From Diadema setosum (Eukaryota > Echinodermata > Echinoidea > Diadematoida > Diadematidae): a DNA stretch of 64,000 nt. The notes under the pieces were generated by a model. The model had not been told where the DNA came from and did not search any database. It saw only the letters and a program-made list of their open reading frames with translations. This document shows positions 10,678 to 20,790 of this stretch, piece by piece (within the stretch, counting starts at the first letter, position 1; the number at the start of each line of letters is the position of its first letter). A program made the translations under genes and the position numbers. The stretch covers positions 8,338,608 to 8,402,607 of the forward strand of contig CM067075.1 in the NCBI GenBank assembly GCA_033980235.1, in the 5' to 3' direction.

Positions 10678-11190
10678 CTCTTGCCGTTCGAAATGAACCG
10701 CTAAACTAGTTTATTGCTCAATGGGTATGCTTTGATATTTCTTGAATTTCCATTCGATTTAGGCGTTTTCATCTCTTCCTTAATTGTTGTATATCTAATA
10801 GGAGACTACTTTTGACTACATCGGTACTACGTTTTTCTTTCTTGCTTTTATACAGTTGTAACGATTAACACGTGTTAGTCTGATTCTTTTTTAATATTAT
10901 TCTAATTATATTATACATAATAGTTATATTGTAAGGATTTTTATTTGATATTCTAAGTACTTTTTGGTGGCAGAGCTCACTCGGCAAGCAGCGAAAAGGT
11001 AATGTGTATCAAAGAAATTCAGGTACATCAATTCCTGCTGCCTTTTAATTCTAATGACATGACGAGAATCTGTTTGTACATAACATGCAGGTCCCCTCTT
11101 TTTCATTACAGGAAGACTTTCTATACACAGTGTATCACCATATTCCATATTGACCGGGGTAACAGCCATTTACATAATGGGGCTAAAATA
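10678..11190. repeat. Tandem module 3, right part
   Basis: After the nested transposons the sequence resumes with the end of exon beta (gttcgaaatgaaccgctaa) and continues through blocks matching 1200-1780. Similarity fades after about 11190, before exon eta. Confidence 0.6.
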
Positions 11191-11314
11191 GGAGTCATGT
11201 AGTTTGAAATGCGTTAGTCAAACTTTTATCCCGTATGTACATACCTTGTTTGCAATAAAAACAGCGTTAGGCTCTACTAGCTTTAAAGTTCTTGACTTGT
11301 ATCTTATTTCACAG

Positions 11315-11368
11315 CCACGGGAGATATCAAGGGACTTTTACAGATGCTTCAAGTTCTGAAGAGCCTAG
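11315..11368 (+). CDS. Exon eta (18 codons, phase 1-1)
   Basis: The exon is 54 nt with a very good acceptor (atcttatttcacag) and the near-consensus donor ctag|gtgagt. The phase-1 reading is ATGDIKGLLQMLQVLKSL, possibly a short amphipathic helix. It is single-copy in the window and lies just outside the duplicated modules. Confidence 0.6.
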
Positions 11369-11454
11369 GTGAGTATGTATCGAAAATATCTTTAGGTATT
11401 TTGATGTTCCTTTATTTCCTGCCATCTTACTTCAGGAGGAATTGATGGACTGAT

Positions 11455-11493
<39 letters not shown>

Positions 11494-13330
11494 TTCAGTT
11501 TTCCTTTGGCAGGGTAGCCCTTTCAGCTCACTCGGAACTGCTCTGCCAAGGGGCCCTGCATCACGTACAAAATACAATTTGAGTAAAAAAACGCAAAGTT
11601 ACAAACACAGTAACAAAGAGGGAACATAAAACACAAGACTATTTAAGTCCATAAGAGCGTACACGAGAAAAGGGTTGTACACAAGCCAATGAAACAAAAA
11701 AGGAAAAAAAATACAATCAAATCCGGGAGAGATAGAAAATAATGGTATAAGAAAAGACCTCACATACACACACACCAACACGCACACACACACACACACT
11801 TTCACCTCCACACCAGTACACCGGCACCCACCCAAACCCGTACATGCGCACATACATGCACGCACATGCACAAACACACCCACACGCACACATACCTACA
11901 CACAACCACACCCATGCGCACAAAATGTCTAAAGTCTATCAATTAAGCCAAGCATTTTACATTGCCGTTTAACAATGTTTAAAAGAGTTAACAGAGGTGG
12001 CATTTCGGATGAAATCAGGTAAATTGTTCCAAGTTTTAGATCCACGATAATGAAAAGATTTCTTGTAATATTCAGTTCTGGGAAGTTTAATATTGAGAGG
12101 ACAGCTAATTGCATATATAGTTTGAAAAAAAAAAGATTTCGTTTTTTTATCAAAGATTGCAAATACGTTGGGGTCAGTCCATTGACGACTTTATATACAA
12201 GGACACAATATTGATAGTGGATTCTTTGGGTGACTGACTGCCATTCTAATCTCTGAAGCATTATCTTGTGTGGGGTCAAAAAATCTGCGTTAAGTACTAA
12301 TCGAGCGAATCTGTTCTGTAGCTTCTGTAACCTCGTTATGTAACATCTGACTGCACTTCCCCATACAACATTGCAGTAATCAAGGTGAGGTAAAATCATG
12401 CTATAGTATAACAATCTTAGATATATCACCCGGTAAATAACTCTTTGTCCTTGAGAGGTAACAGATCGTTCTAGAAATTTTCTGCACTGTGTAGTCAACA
12501 TGCTCGGCCCAATTCAAATGACTGTCTATTATCACACCAAGGTACATAAAATCATGCACTTGTTCAATGGGTTCCTTTCCATACTTCACTGAAAGTGAAA
12601 TGCCCTTTGTTTTCCGTTTGGGGCCTATTAGCATTACTTTTTTTTTCTTTGTATTTAATGAAAGAGCATTTTTATCCAACCACTTACAGACTTTTCTCAT
12701 TTCCATTTGAAGCAGCTCTAAGATAACATTGCCATTCTTCGAGCGGACAAACACGGCTGTGTCGTCCGCATACAAACATACTTTGGTCTTACAGTCATTG
12801 TTCCCTCCCGGTAAAGTAACTGGTGAACCATGAGAGCGCACTCTCAATAAACCATACTTTGACAGTTTATCAATCAAAATACTATGACTCACTGAGTCAA
12901 AAGCACGTTTAAGGTCAAGGAAAACTGCACCGGTCAGATACCCCTCATCAATACTTCTCAGAAAATAATCATTCAATTAGAGCAGTGTGTGTGGAATGCA
13001 TTGGTCGAAATCCCGACTGCCAGTTACTTAACAAATAATTGTTTTCAACATAAGTGTACAACTGACCATAAATACATTTTTCTAATATTTTCATTACATG
13101 GGAGAGAACTGAAGTAGGCCTATAATTAACAATATTCTTTTTTGTTTCCACTTTTATAAAGTGGTGTCATCCTGCTTTGTTTCCACTCCTTTGCCTGCCC
13201 GTTCTAAGTGACATATTAAAAGTATACGGTAGGGGTTTGCTTAGGAATACTACGCCTTCTTTAAGTAGGCGTGGGTGGATATTATCAAGTCCTGGGGCAG
13301 GAATGAGATACTGTACGGTTGATTCTTCCC
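11455..13330 (-). pseudogene. CR1-like LINE fragment, internally deleted
   Basis: On the minus strand, reverse transcriptase motifs run from about 13150 (NYRPTSVLSHVMKILEK) through LDLKRAFDSVSH and LYADDTAVF to a C-terminal region with LDYCNVVWG and LQKLQNRFARLVL. Between KYGLL and RVRSHG the segment that normally holds the PQGS-type motif is absent, so the enzyme cannot be functional. The 5' part is missing. The 3' end, at the left, finishes in a (TTTA)n tract, on the minus strand an (AATA)-type tail. Confidence 0.85.
11457..11495. repeat. (TTTA)n tail repeat
   Basis: TTTA units at the 3' end of the LINE fragment, probably generated during target-primed insertion. Confidence 0.8.
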
Positions 13331-13555
13331 AATTTCTCATCATTGTCGGACAATTTCTTTCTCTCTCTTTCTTTATTTCTGTCTGTCTTTCCGTCTCTCA
13401 CGTCCAATTAAGTTTCGAAATTGCATTCCTTGTAATGCATGTTTTTCCTCCTTGCTCGCATAGAATAGCTAACACCCTGAAAGTTTAACAAGGATAGCAC
13501 AATGATAATGATAAATAAACAATTATGTTTGTTTCTTGTTCTTTTTCATACGTTA

Positions 13556-13779
13556 ATTACTTGGATACAAAAGGATATTGGAAATGCAAGTTTGTACATT
13601 TGTTATATTGCTTCATTATATTTCTTTTCATCTGTCGAACTGTATCCTCTCATTTTAGTTGCCGAACAGGACTTCTCAGAGCGGGAACAAGGCGATGTCT
13701 ACGACAGAAGCTTGGGTATGCCACTCTTTTTTCATTCTTCTTCTTCTTCTTCTTCTTCTTCTTCTTCTCCTTCCTCTTC

Positions 13780-13813
<34 letters not shown>

Positions 13814-14105
13814 CGTTTAAGTGTGTATGTAAAGAACTTACTGTAAATAGAATCGCCAGACTATAGTTACTTCTATTCAATTCTCCCTCATTTTGCATCA
13901 TTTTAGGACATGCTCTTCTTTCTCAAAAACTTGCACTCAATTGATAAACTTATATTAGCCGCATTCAAACTTACAAAAAAGCGGGATAACGATCGCAATC
14001 CTTATTTTGAGATTTATTTTTCATTTATCTATTCATCATTACAAGCATTTTCACCCGGACAAAAAATAGCTGGAAAATGATCTCGATCCAAATGCCGAGA
14101 TTTTT
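13556..14105. repeat. Partial tandem module 4
   Basis: The aaggatattggaaatgcaag start and the following 550 bp match the first part of modules 1-3, including exon alpha and its TTC/TG tracts. The rest of the module is missing. Confidence 0.65.
13659..13715 (+). CDS. Exon alpha, copy 4 (phase 1-1)
   Basis: This 57-nt copy reads VAEQDFSEREQGDVYDRSL, with acceptor cctctcattttag and donor gtatgc, followed by (TTC)n and (TG)n tracts. It sits in a partial fourth module (about 13556-14105) downstream of the LINE fragment. Confidence 0.55.
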
Positions 14106-14583
14106 GCAAGCGTAAATGTAAATATAACGAACATACTTTAATACAAGTAGTTTTATATCGTCATAAATAGTGACGGTATTAGCTGTTATTTCGCTCATTT
14201 TCTGTCTTTTCGTTCTTAAATGGTTTTCCGATTTGACGCTAAGATGGCGAATTCGTCAAAACCATGGCTTGGTGGTGCTGGAATGATGTCATGTATTTCA
14301 TTTCCTAGCTACTTGCAGTTAATACAAAAAGCTAAACTATAGATAATTGCTCATGTGGAAATGCGTTGACCTTACCTCAGTTATCATCCCTAGAACTGTT
14401 ATTTTTAGCCTATATGAATACTGAACGGGAATCTATGTTTTTACCATATTGGTGCTAAGTTTGTCCGCTAACTTTAACACGTAACGATTAAGACTTCTCA
14501 ACCTAACGGATATTGTAATTAGATGTCTGGATGTTGTGAGTATCATTGCAAGTGTTCTTATTAAATATTCTCATCAATTTTAG

Positions 14584-14646
14584 GTGCCAGGGATTACTCG
14601 TTGAACCACGGGAAAGGTTTTGCCCGCGGCGGTCGAAGCCATAAAG
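14584..14646 (+). CDS. Exon theta (21 codons, phase 1-1)
   Basis: The exon is 63 nt between acceptor ctcatcaattttag and donor ataaag|gtagtt. The phase-1 reading begins GARDYSLNHGKGFAR and ends GGRSHK, basic and Gly-rich. It is single-copy and would be the penultimate exon, joining to the terminal exon at 15059. Confidence 0.6.
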
Positions 14647-15058
14647 GTAGTTTTCATCCCTATATACATTTTCAAGCAATTTGAAGAGAATTTTTAAAAT
14701 ACCATATCCCCTCCTTATCCGTGATTCAAATACGTTTTATATTTTGTATTTCGTCCATATCAGACGGAATGACCGGTATTTGCCCAGATTTGAGTCGTCC
14801 TCATTTTCCCTTATTGTCATGTTCGTAAGTAATAATATCATTTGTTTGTTTTTTTATTATTCATATTCTTATGTCAGTTTTTTTTTCTTTCTCCGTTTGA
14901 GCAGATGAACTACCTGTCCAGATATCAATCTGTTCTTTGCTGTTACCCCTTTACTTTGTAGATATTATTCTGTATTTTATGTGAACAATACTTATGGACA
15001 AGTTCCCGTAACTTCGAAACTTTTCTTTCCTCTTAATTTTCTTTTTCCTTCATTGTAG

Positions 15059-15069
15059 CTGCTGGATAA
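15059..15069 (+). CDS. Terminal coding exon (Ala-Ala-Gly-stop)
   Basis: A long pyrimidine tract (tttctttttccttcattgtag) precedes ctgctggataa. In phase 1, after the G from the previous exon, this reads Ala-Ala-Gly-stop. The start resembles exon delta (ctgccgga), so it may be a truncated relative. The 3' UTR would follow; I could not pin down the poly(A) signal. Confidence 0.5.
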
Positions 15070-15179
15070 CACTCCCCGAAGAAATATGGAGATGGTGATT
15101 TCGAAAGGCGTCCGGGCGTTTTCAATGAATGATCCGTCAACGGTATACTGCTGTCCACTATCCACTTGTGAAAAGTGAA

Positions 15180-16370
15180 TAATGGGAATCGATCGGTCTC
15201 TCACCTTTTTTTTTTTCAAAATGCCTTTTGAATGTTTAATGCGACGTTTCTTTTTTGCTCTTCGTTTATTCTTCTTTGGTTTTGGTTTATTATGACTTGT
15301 GTTCTTAGGCATGCGCTACACATTGATTAATATATATATATATATGTTATTTCAGGTCTGCTTTCATTAATAGCTAGCCATGTTTGTAAATATTATCAAT
15401 TCATTCGCTATCAATCCTAAGTCATATGTAAGATTTTTTTCAGCTATTGTATCTTGGGAACTTTGTGACTGTACTGTTATGTTGATATATCTAAAACAAA
15501 TCAAGCAATGTATTATGATTCTTAAGCAAAAAAAAAAGAAAGAAATAGCAATATTTTCCACACGTACGGTAACATAAATCATAATAATGAGTAATATTGT
15601 AAATACGGACAAACTGTCGCTCAGAACAGCAAGGTGTATGTACAAAAATGTGCTGCTGTCGTTTTAGGGAAAATACCATCAGTATAAGAAACGTGCCCCC
15701 CCCCCAAAAAAAAAGAATAATAATGATGACAATAATTATCATTACTGTTATTAAAGTTCCTTGTATGCAAACAAATTAAGTCTTGTATAAGGCTCAACCC
15801 AAATCAGTACAGGGGAAAATAGATGCATTGAGAAACTAATGGTCTCTCATATTCTCATCCAAAATGCATTCCAAATGTTTAAGGCGACGTTTGCTTCGTC
15901 GTTGATTCTTCTTTGGTTTTTGTTATTATGGCGTACATTCTTAGGGCATGCATTAAACATTGCTAAATATATATTTTATTTCATTCTCTGCTTTCATTAA
16001 TAGCTATCCATGTTTGTAAAAGATTATCAATTCACTTGTTATCAGTAATTGTAAGTCACATGTACGATTTTTGGGAGATCTTGTACTATTTTTGGGAGAT
16101 CTCTCATAAGATCTTGGGAACTTGGTGTCTGTACTGTTATATTGATATATCTAAAACAAAGAAGCAATGAAGCAAAGAAGCAATTATGGTTCCAAAGGAA
16201 AAAAAAAAGAAAGAGAAATGGCAATATTTTCCACACGTCCGATAACGTAAATCATAATAATGAGTAATATTGTAAATACGGACAAACTGTCGCTCAGAAC
16301 AGCAAGGTATATAAACAAATGTCCTGCTGTCGTTTTCGGGAAAATAACATCAGTATAGGAAAGCGTGAAA
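15180..16370. repeat. Tandem duplication, about 0.63-kb units
   Basis: Blocks at 15219-15700 recur at 15861-16370 with the same order (ctgctttcattaatagcta at 15359 and 15990; gacaaactgtcgctcagaac in both). The copies differ by many small changes. No coding signal is seen; this is downstream of the terminal exon. Confidence 0.75.
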
Positions 16371-16740
16371 AACAGATGAAATGGGTTAACTTTAGTACAG
16401 TCAATCTTGAGTTTTTCATATTTTCTGAAAGAGCGAGTCTTCTTCTACATTATGTTTTGGGATCATAAAACGAACAGGAAATTGTGTTATCAGCAGTTTC
16501 CTCGAACTCTTTTTATTTGTAGAATAGTGTGATTATAAGGTGTGTCTTGTATAGTCCAATTCCCTTTAAAACCATGTACACACTCCTCAATTTCAACTAT
16601 AATAACTTTAGAAAGGATAACGCTGCTACTTTGAAAGTTGCATTTGTCATGAACAGAATGTTTTAATAAAGCATGCTCAATTTCAGCTAAATTTTATACA
16701 TGTAATTCCTTCATTGTTATTGCTCTGGAGTTTTACATCT
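16362..16740. mobile_element. Partial copy of the TA-flanked MITE
   Basis: The interior matches 6940-7280 and 21370-21700 (tttttcatattttctgaaagag, aatttcagctaaatttta). Both termini are lost, the right one into a (TG)n run. Confidence 0.6.
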
Positions 16741-16745
16741 TGGTA

Positions 16746-16748
<3 letters not shown>

Positions 16749-16788
<40 letters not shown>
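16749..16788. repeat. (TG)n microsatellite
   Basis: An uninterrupted TG run at the truncated edge of the MITE copy. Confidence 0.9.
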
Positions 16789-16790
<2 letters not shown>

Positions 16791-16869
16791 CAAATTCATC
16801 GCTCAGGTAACGCACACACATACGAACGCACACGTATATGTTGTTGTTATTATTATTATCATCATCTTT

Positions 16870-17650
16870 ATTATTATTATTATATAGGCTATAAAGACAA
16901 ATCATGAAGGGTAAGAGGTATTATACAACTTAAACAGGATTATCTTGAATGCGAAAACCTCTTCGTTTATCCGCTACCCTTTCTTCGTCAGTAAATCTGC
17001 CTAAACTGATCACTTGACTTTCAGTAATATTACAGAAAACTTTAATATACGTATTGTAATGCACATGATTCATATAAAGAAAGAAAATAAATGAGTACAT
17101 TAATCATGTCATAGATTTATATTGTATTATCAAATTAGCAAATATTTAAGTAAGAAATTATGCAGAAGGGATGCCGCTAAAAGTAGTTGGTTGAATAAAC
17201 ATGACAAGTGGCAAGCTAGAAACACAGCTTGAGACACGGCATGAAATCTGCTGTCTTTTGTAAATGTTTCACTTCCAGGATTACTGTTAAATGTACATGT
17301 TTTTAACTATCTAAGATACAGTCTGTAAACGATATATAGAGTTTGTTTGGTGTATTATTATATAACTCCTGGTGTATGTTTGGTTAATGTAGAAACCAGG
17401 ACAGGCTAAATAGACTATATATTCATAACTCTAGCAACTATAGATCTGCAACGTCAGTTGGCATTGAAGTGTTAGACCTGTAAGATTCACATTTTTGGAA
17501 CAACTTAAGTATTCATTCTCATTATTGTACCATTTCATTAACTGAGGATTTTGTTTGTATTTCAAAGACATTGAGGGTCGTTTTTTCATTTGGTTGAAAT
17601 GTTAATTGTAGATGTATATAGATATTATATGCATATTTATCTATAAAATA
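16870..17650. other. AT-rich stretch without recognisable features
   Basis: I see no reading frame of note, no inverted ends and no exon with conserved borders here. Confidence 0.5.
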
Positions 17651-17652
17651 TG

Positions 17653-17694
<42 letters not shown>
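17653..17694. repeat. (TA)n microsatellite
   Basis: An uninterrupted TA dinucleotide run. Confidence 0.9.
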
Positions 17695-17701
<7 letters not shown>

Positions 17702-17929
17702 GTTTAAATAAGCTTCAAAAACATTCAAATGATAATTTTACAGAAAGTTGGTGTCGGATGTGTTTGATTATAAATCATTAACAATAATCAAGAAGGTCTA
17801 TGTAGTTTAATTAGTGTAAAATGATCGTATCAGACATTTTAGAGGTTAAAAAAGAGTATGATTATCAACAAGCATTGACATCTTGTACAGTCTGGCACAT
17901 TTTGTATAATAATGTGTTACAATATAATT

Positions 17930-18060
17930 GTTGTGTTGTGCGCAGAACTGTGGAACTCACTACCACTACAAATTATCATTTCCCACCTATAAATGCTTTT
18001 AAAATCAGATTAAAGAAGAATAAAAGCCGTTACCATTGCAAGGTAAAAGGTGAGATGTGC
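17930..18060 (+). pseudogene. Possible LINE 3' remnant
   Basis: The frame gaactgtggaactcactacca reads ELWNSLP, a motif typical of the C-terminus of LINE ORF2 proteins, followed by a frame change and IRLKKNK. Only this short scrap is recognisable. Confidence 0.4.
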
Positions 18061-18572
18061 CAGGAATTTTTTTTTTCGAGGTTTGTGAACATGTATATTT
18101 TTTTCTCTCGTTTCTCATTTTTCTTTATTTCGCATGTTCCTTCCTTGTATCAAAATTATTCACACATATGTTAATTCATATCAAGGCATCTCAGTGCAGT
18201 TACATGTGCTATGTAATTTCGAGGGACGTGCCGGGTTTATCGAACTATCCTATGCCATAATATACTTTTGTATTTCCATAGATCTGTTTGGAATAAGGAT
18301 ATTTTGAATCGACATGAATTGAAAATAGGATTTTACCTTTATCATTTTCTAAGTGCGATATTTCACAGCATCATAGATTATAAGCTGCAAAAAGTGCAAA
18401 TGAAATACATATACGTAGGTTTACCGAAAAATCTTAAATGAGAAAACATTTTCCATTCTTAAAAAAAAAAAGGTTTAATTCTTTTATAATCATTTATCAT
18501 ATCGTATCTTCACGAAAGGAGTATTTTCCCATGCAAATACTACACAGACATGGATGATGTGGTCAGTTTTTT

Positions 18573-18582
<10 letters not shown>

Positions 18583-18604
<22 letters not shown>

Positions 18605-18628
18605 AAGCCAACCATAAATGGAAGTTAT

Positions 18629-18675
<47 letters not shown>
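18583..18675. repeat. (TG)n and (TA)n microsatellites
   Basis: A TG run at 18583-18604 and a TA run at about 18632-18674, followed by ACATAT-type repeats to about 18755. Confidence 0.85.
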
Positions 18676-18678
<3 letters not shown>

Positions 18679-18816
18679 AATACATATACATATACATACT
18701 ATACAAATACATATACATAGATACATAATTATACATATGCATATACATATATACATACAGCGTGTCACCTGTGTATTCGAATTTCATAATCTAATGGTTT
18801 ATATGGCAAGGAGTTG

Positions 18817-18822
18817 TTTATT
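18817..18822 (-). terminator. Candidate poly(A) signal AATAAA for Ig receptor 1
   Basis: TTTATT on the plus strand gives AATAAA on the minus strand about 140 nt after the stop of the receptor gene at 18963. The hexamer is common in AT-rich DNA, so support is modest. Confidence 0.35.
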
Positions 18823-18962
18823 CCAAATGGTACGTCCTGGACGTGGTGGCTACACTTTACGTGTTGTCTGAGGTCTGTAGACAACCCTTGAAAATTACGC
18901 GTTTTCCCTCTTCAATTTGATTGTATCTCTTCTATAAGGGTTCAACATTACCGTTGAATAAA

Positions 18963-20432
18963 TTACTGCCGAAATACACTCGCAACGGGAGGGATAGTCT
19001 CATAAGTTTCTTTTCCCGAGTTGTCTTCTGTGTTGAGGCCAGAGCAAAGTGTCGCTTGATAGTCTTCTTCCAACGACTTGTTTTGCATCATGGTAACTGC
19101 ATGGGACTCGACCGATGAAGTCTTTGCCTGCCTAGTTTTAAACATAAAAGATGATAGTATAAGGTCACTGGGTGGAGCGGTATCATCTCTAACCCCAAAG
19201 TCACTAAAGGGATCGGCGGCGGAATCATCGGATGAATCGTCGTTGAGGGAACGCTCCTCATTGTTGACTGACTTCGATGTGACCCCCGCAACAGGATCCT
19301 GCTCCTTCCTTGCAAACGGGGGAGTGTAACTATCCAGTTCAATGGTCAGGGAATTAAAACTGCAGTGACGGCGATATCGAGGATGATACTCAATTGGATT
19401 TTCGCCCTGGGACAGTTTTTGCTTTTGCCTACGTCGTCGAGCAACGGTGCAAATCGCCACAGCAATGACAACTACTCCCAGGCCTGTGCATACTGAGAGT
19501 ACAGTAACAAGTGCAAAGCGTGAATTGCCATCTTCTGAACTCTCAGTGGACAGAACAGAGTTGTCTGTTGTTGTTGTTGTCATTGCTTGCACAGGCGTTG
19601 TCTCTTTACTTGTTTCAGAGGGTGTTTTTGATTGATGAGTGAATGAAGAAATTGTAAAAACAGCTCGTTGTGTGGTGGAATCGTCTGCGACCATCGTATA
19701 TGGGGCATTGTTTTGGTAAGTATTACACCGAACAAATGACGTATCATTTGATGTTTGGAATTCTATTTCAACTCCTCCATTCGTCTCACTCATGTCTACC
19801 TGAAAATTAAGTTTGTTATTGTCTATGAATCCTGTTTTGAGTTTGCCGCCAACACAAACAACTATTTCTTTTTCTTCGGAAGGTCTTTGCCAGCCCTCAA
19901 GTACACATGAGATGTTCGCAAACATCTGTCTGTAGTTTCCACTAGCTAACAACAAGCAATTGCAGTCAATTATTTGGACATCATATCGTTTAAGAACCGG
20001 GTATTCAGGCGTTGAACCATTATACTGAAGCACGTTGCAAGTATACTTTCCATAGTCATCATTGGTTGCATTGACGATTTGAAGCTGAAAAGAACTCATA
20101 CCTTCTGAGTAATTCTTCAGATATGCATACGAAATCCGGTTATCATTAATTGTTTCGTAAGCTTTACCAAGTCGTGGAGAGAAAACTACCAATTCAGTGT
20201 TTCCGTTGTCTTGATGTCTTATCCAGTAAGTAAGTTGGTCCGAGTTGTTTGGAAACAAGCACAAGAGAGTCATATTAGCTCCAACTCCATAGTCTCGGGG
20301 AATGGAAACATCTTGGCTGTACACAGACGACATGATAGGTATCAGTATGGAAATGATTCGAAACCATCGACACTCGAGAAAAATCGAAATACAGTTACGA
20401 GAAGACAGCATAGTCATCCACGCAGTCTCCAT
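18963..20432 (-). CDS. Ig-superfamily receptor 1 (V-type Ig, transmembrane, 489 aa)
   Basis: This is a predicted type I membrane receptor in one open exon. Residues about 20-40 form a hydrophobic signal peptide ending MSSVYSQ; a second Met at 34 is less likely as start because it would lose the helix. Residues 41-155 are a V-type Ig domain with Cys58, Trp70 and the DYGKYTC motif ending at Cys132. Residues 156-245 form a second domain with Cys176, Trp181 and Cys236, probably Ig-like. A Ser/Thr-rich stalk (250-305) leads to a membrane helix at 306-330 and a basic stop-transfer ARRRR. The 155-residue tail has one YETI motif at 477-480 near the C-terminus. It is a paralog of 37583-39235 and of the pseudogene at 55671. 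The ligand is unknown; an immune or recognition role is inference. Confidence 0.8.
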   Translation of the reverse strand: METAWMTMLSSRNCISIFLECRWFRIISILIPIMSSVYSQDVSIPRDYGVGANMTLLCLFPNNSDQLTYWIRHQDNGNTELVVFSPRLGKAYETINDNRISYAYLKNYSEGMSSFQLQIVNATNDDYGKYTCNVLQYNGSTPEYPVLKRYDVQIIDCNCLLLASGNYRQMFANISCVLEGWQRPSEEKEIVVCVGGKLKTGFIDNNKLNFQVDMSETNGGVEIEFQTSNDTSFVRCNTYQNNAPYTMVADDSTTQRAVFTISSFTHQSKTPSETSKETTPVQAMTTTTTDNSVLSTESSEDGNSRFALVTVLSVCTGLGVVVIAVAICTVARRRRQKQKLSQGENPIEYHPRYRRHCSFNSLTIELDSYTPPFARKEQDPVAGVTSKSVNNEERSLNDDSSDDSAADPFSDFGVRDDTAPPSDLILSSFMFKTRQAKTSSVESHAVTMMQNKSLEEDYQATLCSGLNTEDNSGKETYETIPPVASVFRQ

Positions 20433-20790
20433 GTCGCAAAGATCTATCGAAGGAAATCAAAGATGGCTCAAGCATCCATTGGTCAGACATTTGGTGCACA
20501 AGGAATCGAGACAGTTTGTAAGCTTACAGATAGTGTAGGCCTATTCATTTCCTCACTGCAAAAGGATAAACGTTCCGAGAAAACCAAGAACGCACCATTC
20601 ATTGATCCAGAACGTCTGATCACATCCGGCATCTTCTCGTCAGTTACTGCGACCAAGTACGTTTTGCATTAGGATGCCGATCTGCCGCTGTCTGTGATTA
20701 CTGGTAGTTCTTTAGCTAGAAGGTACAATAGGCTTGACCATATATGGTGATGTGCACTTAGGAGTGTCCTGAGCTACTGTTGTGACTTTC
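20211..20790. repeat. Segmental duplication block, part 1 (paralog 56004-57250)
   Basis: The 5' end and upstream DNA of receptor 1 match the upstream region of the pseudogene, for example aaggtacaataggcttgacc and aacgtctgatcacatccgg. In the other copy a LINE splits the block at 56376-57067. Confidence 0.8.

Larger units (their letters stand above)
173..15069 (+). other. Multi-exon gene made of short phase 1-1 exons (3' part)
   Basis: I do not recognise this gene. Ten internal exon candidates (173-229, 1090-1194, 1925-2005, 2982-3038, 4809-4895, 5888-5944, 11315-11368, 13659-13715, 14584-14646 and a degenerate 3923 copy) plus a terminal exon at 15059-15069 share the same architecture. Each follows AG, the intact ones precede GT, are multiples of 3 nt long, and stay open when the codon starts with the last G of the previous exon. 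Junction codons are therefore GCT, GTT, GCC or GGT. The encoded segments are hydrophilic, rich in Gly, Ser, Asp, Glu, Arg and His, with no domain I can name. The 5' end lies outside the window. Exons were duplicated along with tandem modules, so some may be skipped or dead. The exon structure is seen directly; that it is a transcribed gene is inference. Confidence 0.6.

Noticed and set aside
10974..10998. Possible exon gamma after tttttggtggcag with donor gtaatg
   Set aside because: It is 25 nt, not a multiple of 3, and copies at 1457 and 4488 differ in length and lack a consistent donor.
18963..20432. ITIM in the tail of Ig receptor 1
   Set aside because: YETI has Glu at the -2 position instead of Ser, Ile, Val, Leu or Thr, so only a generic YxxI motif can be claimed.
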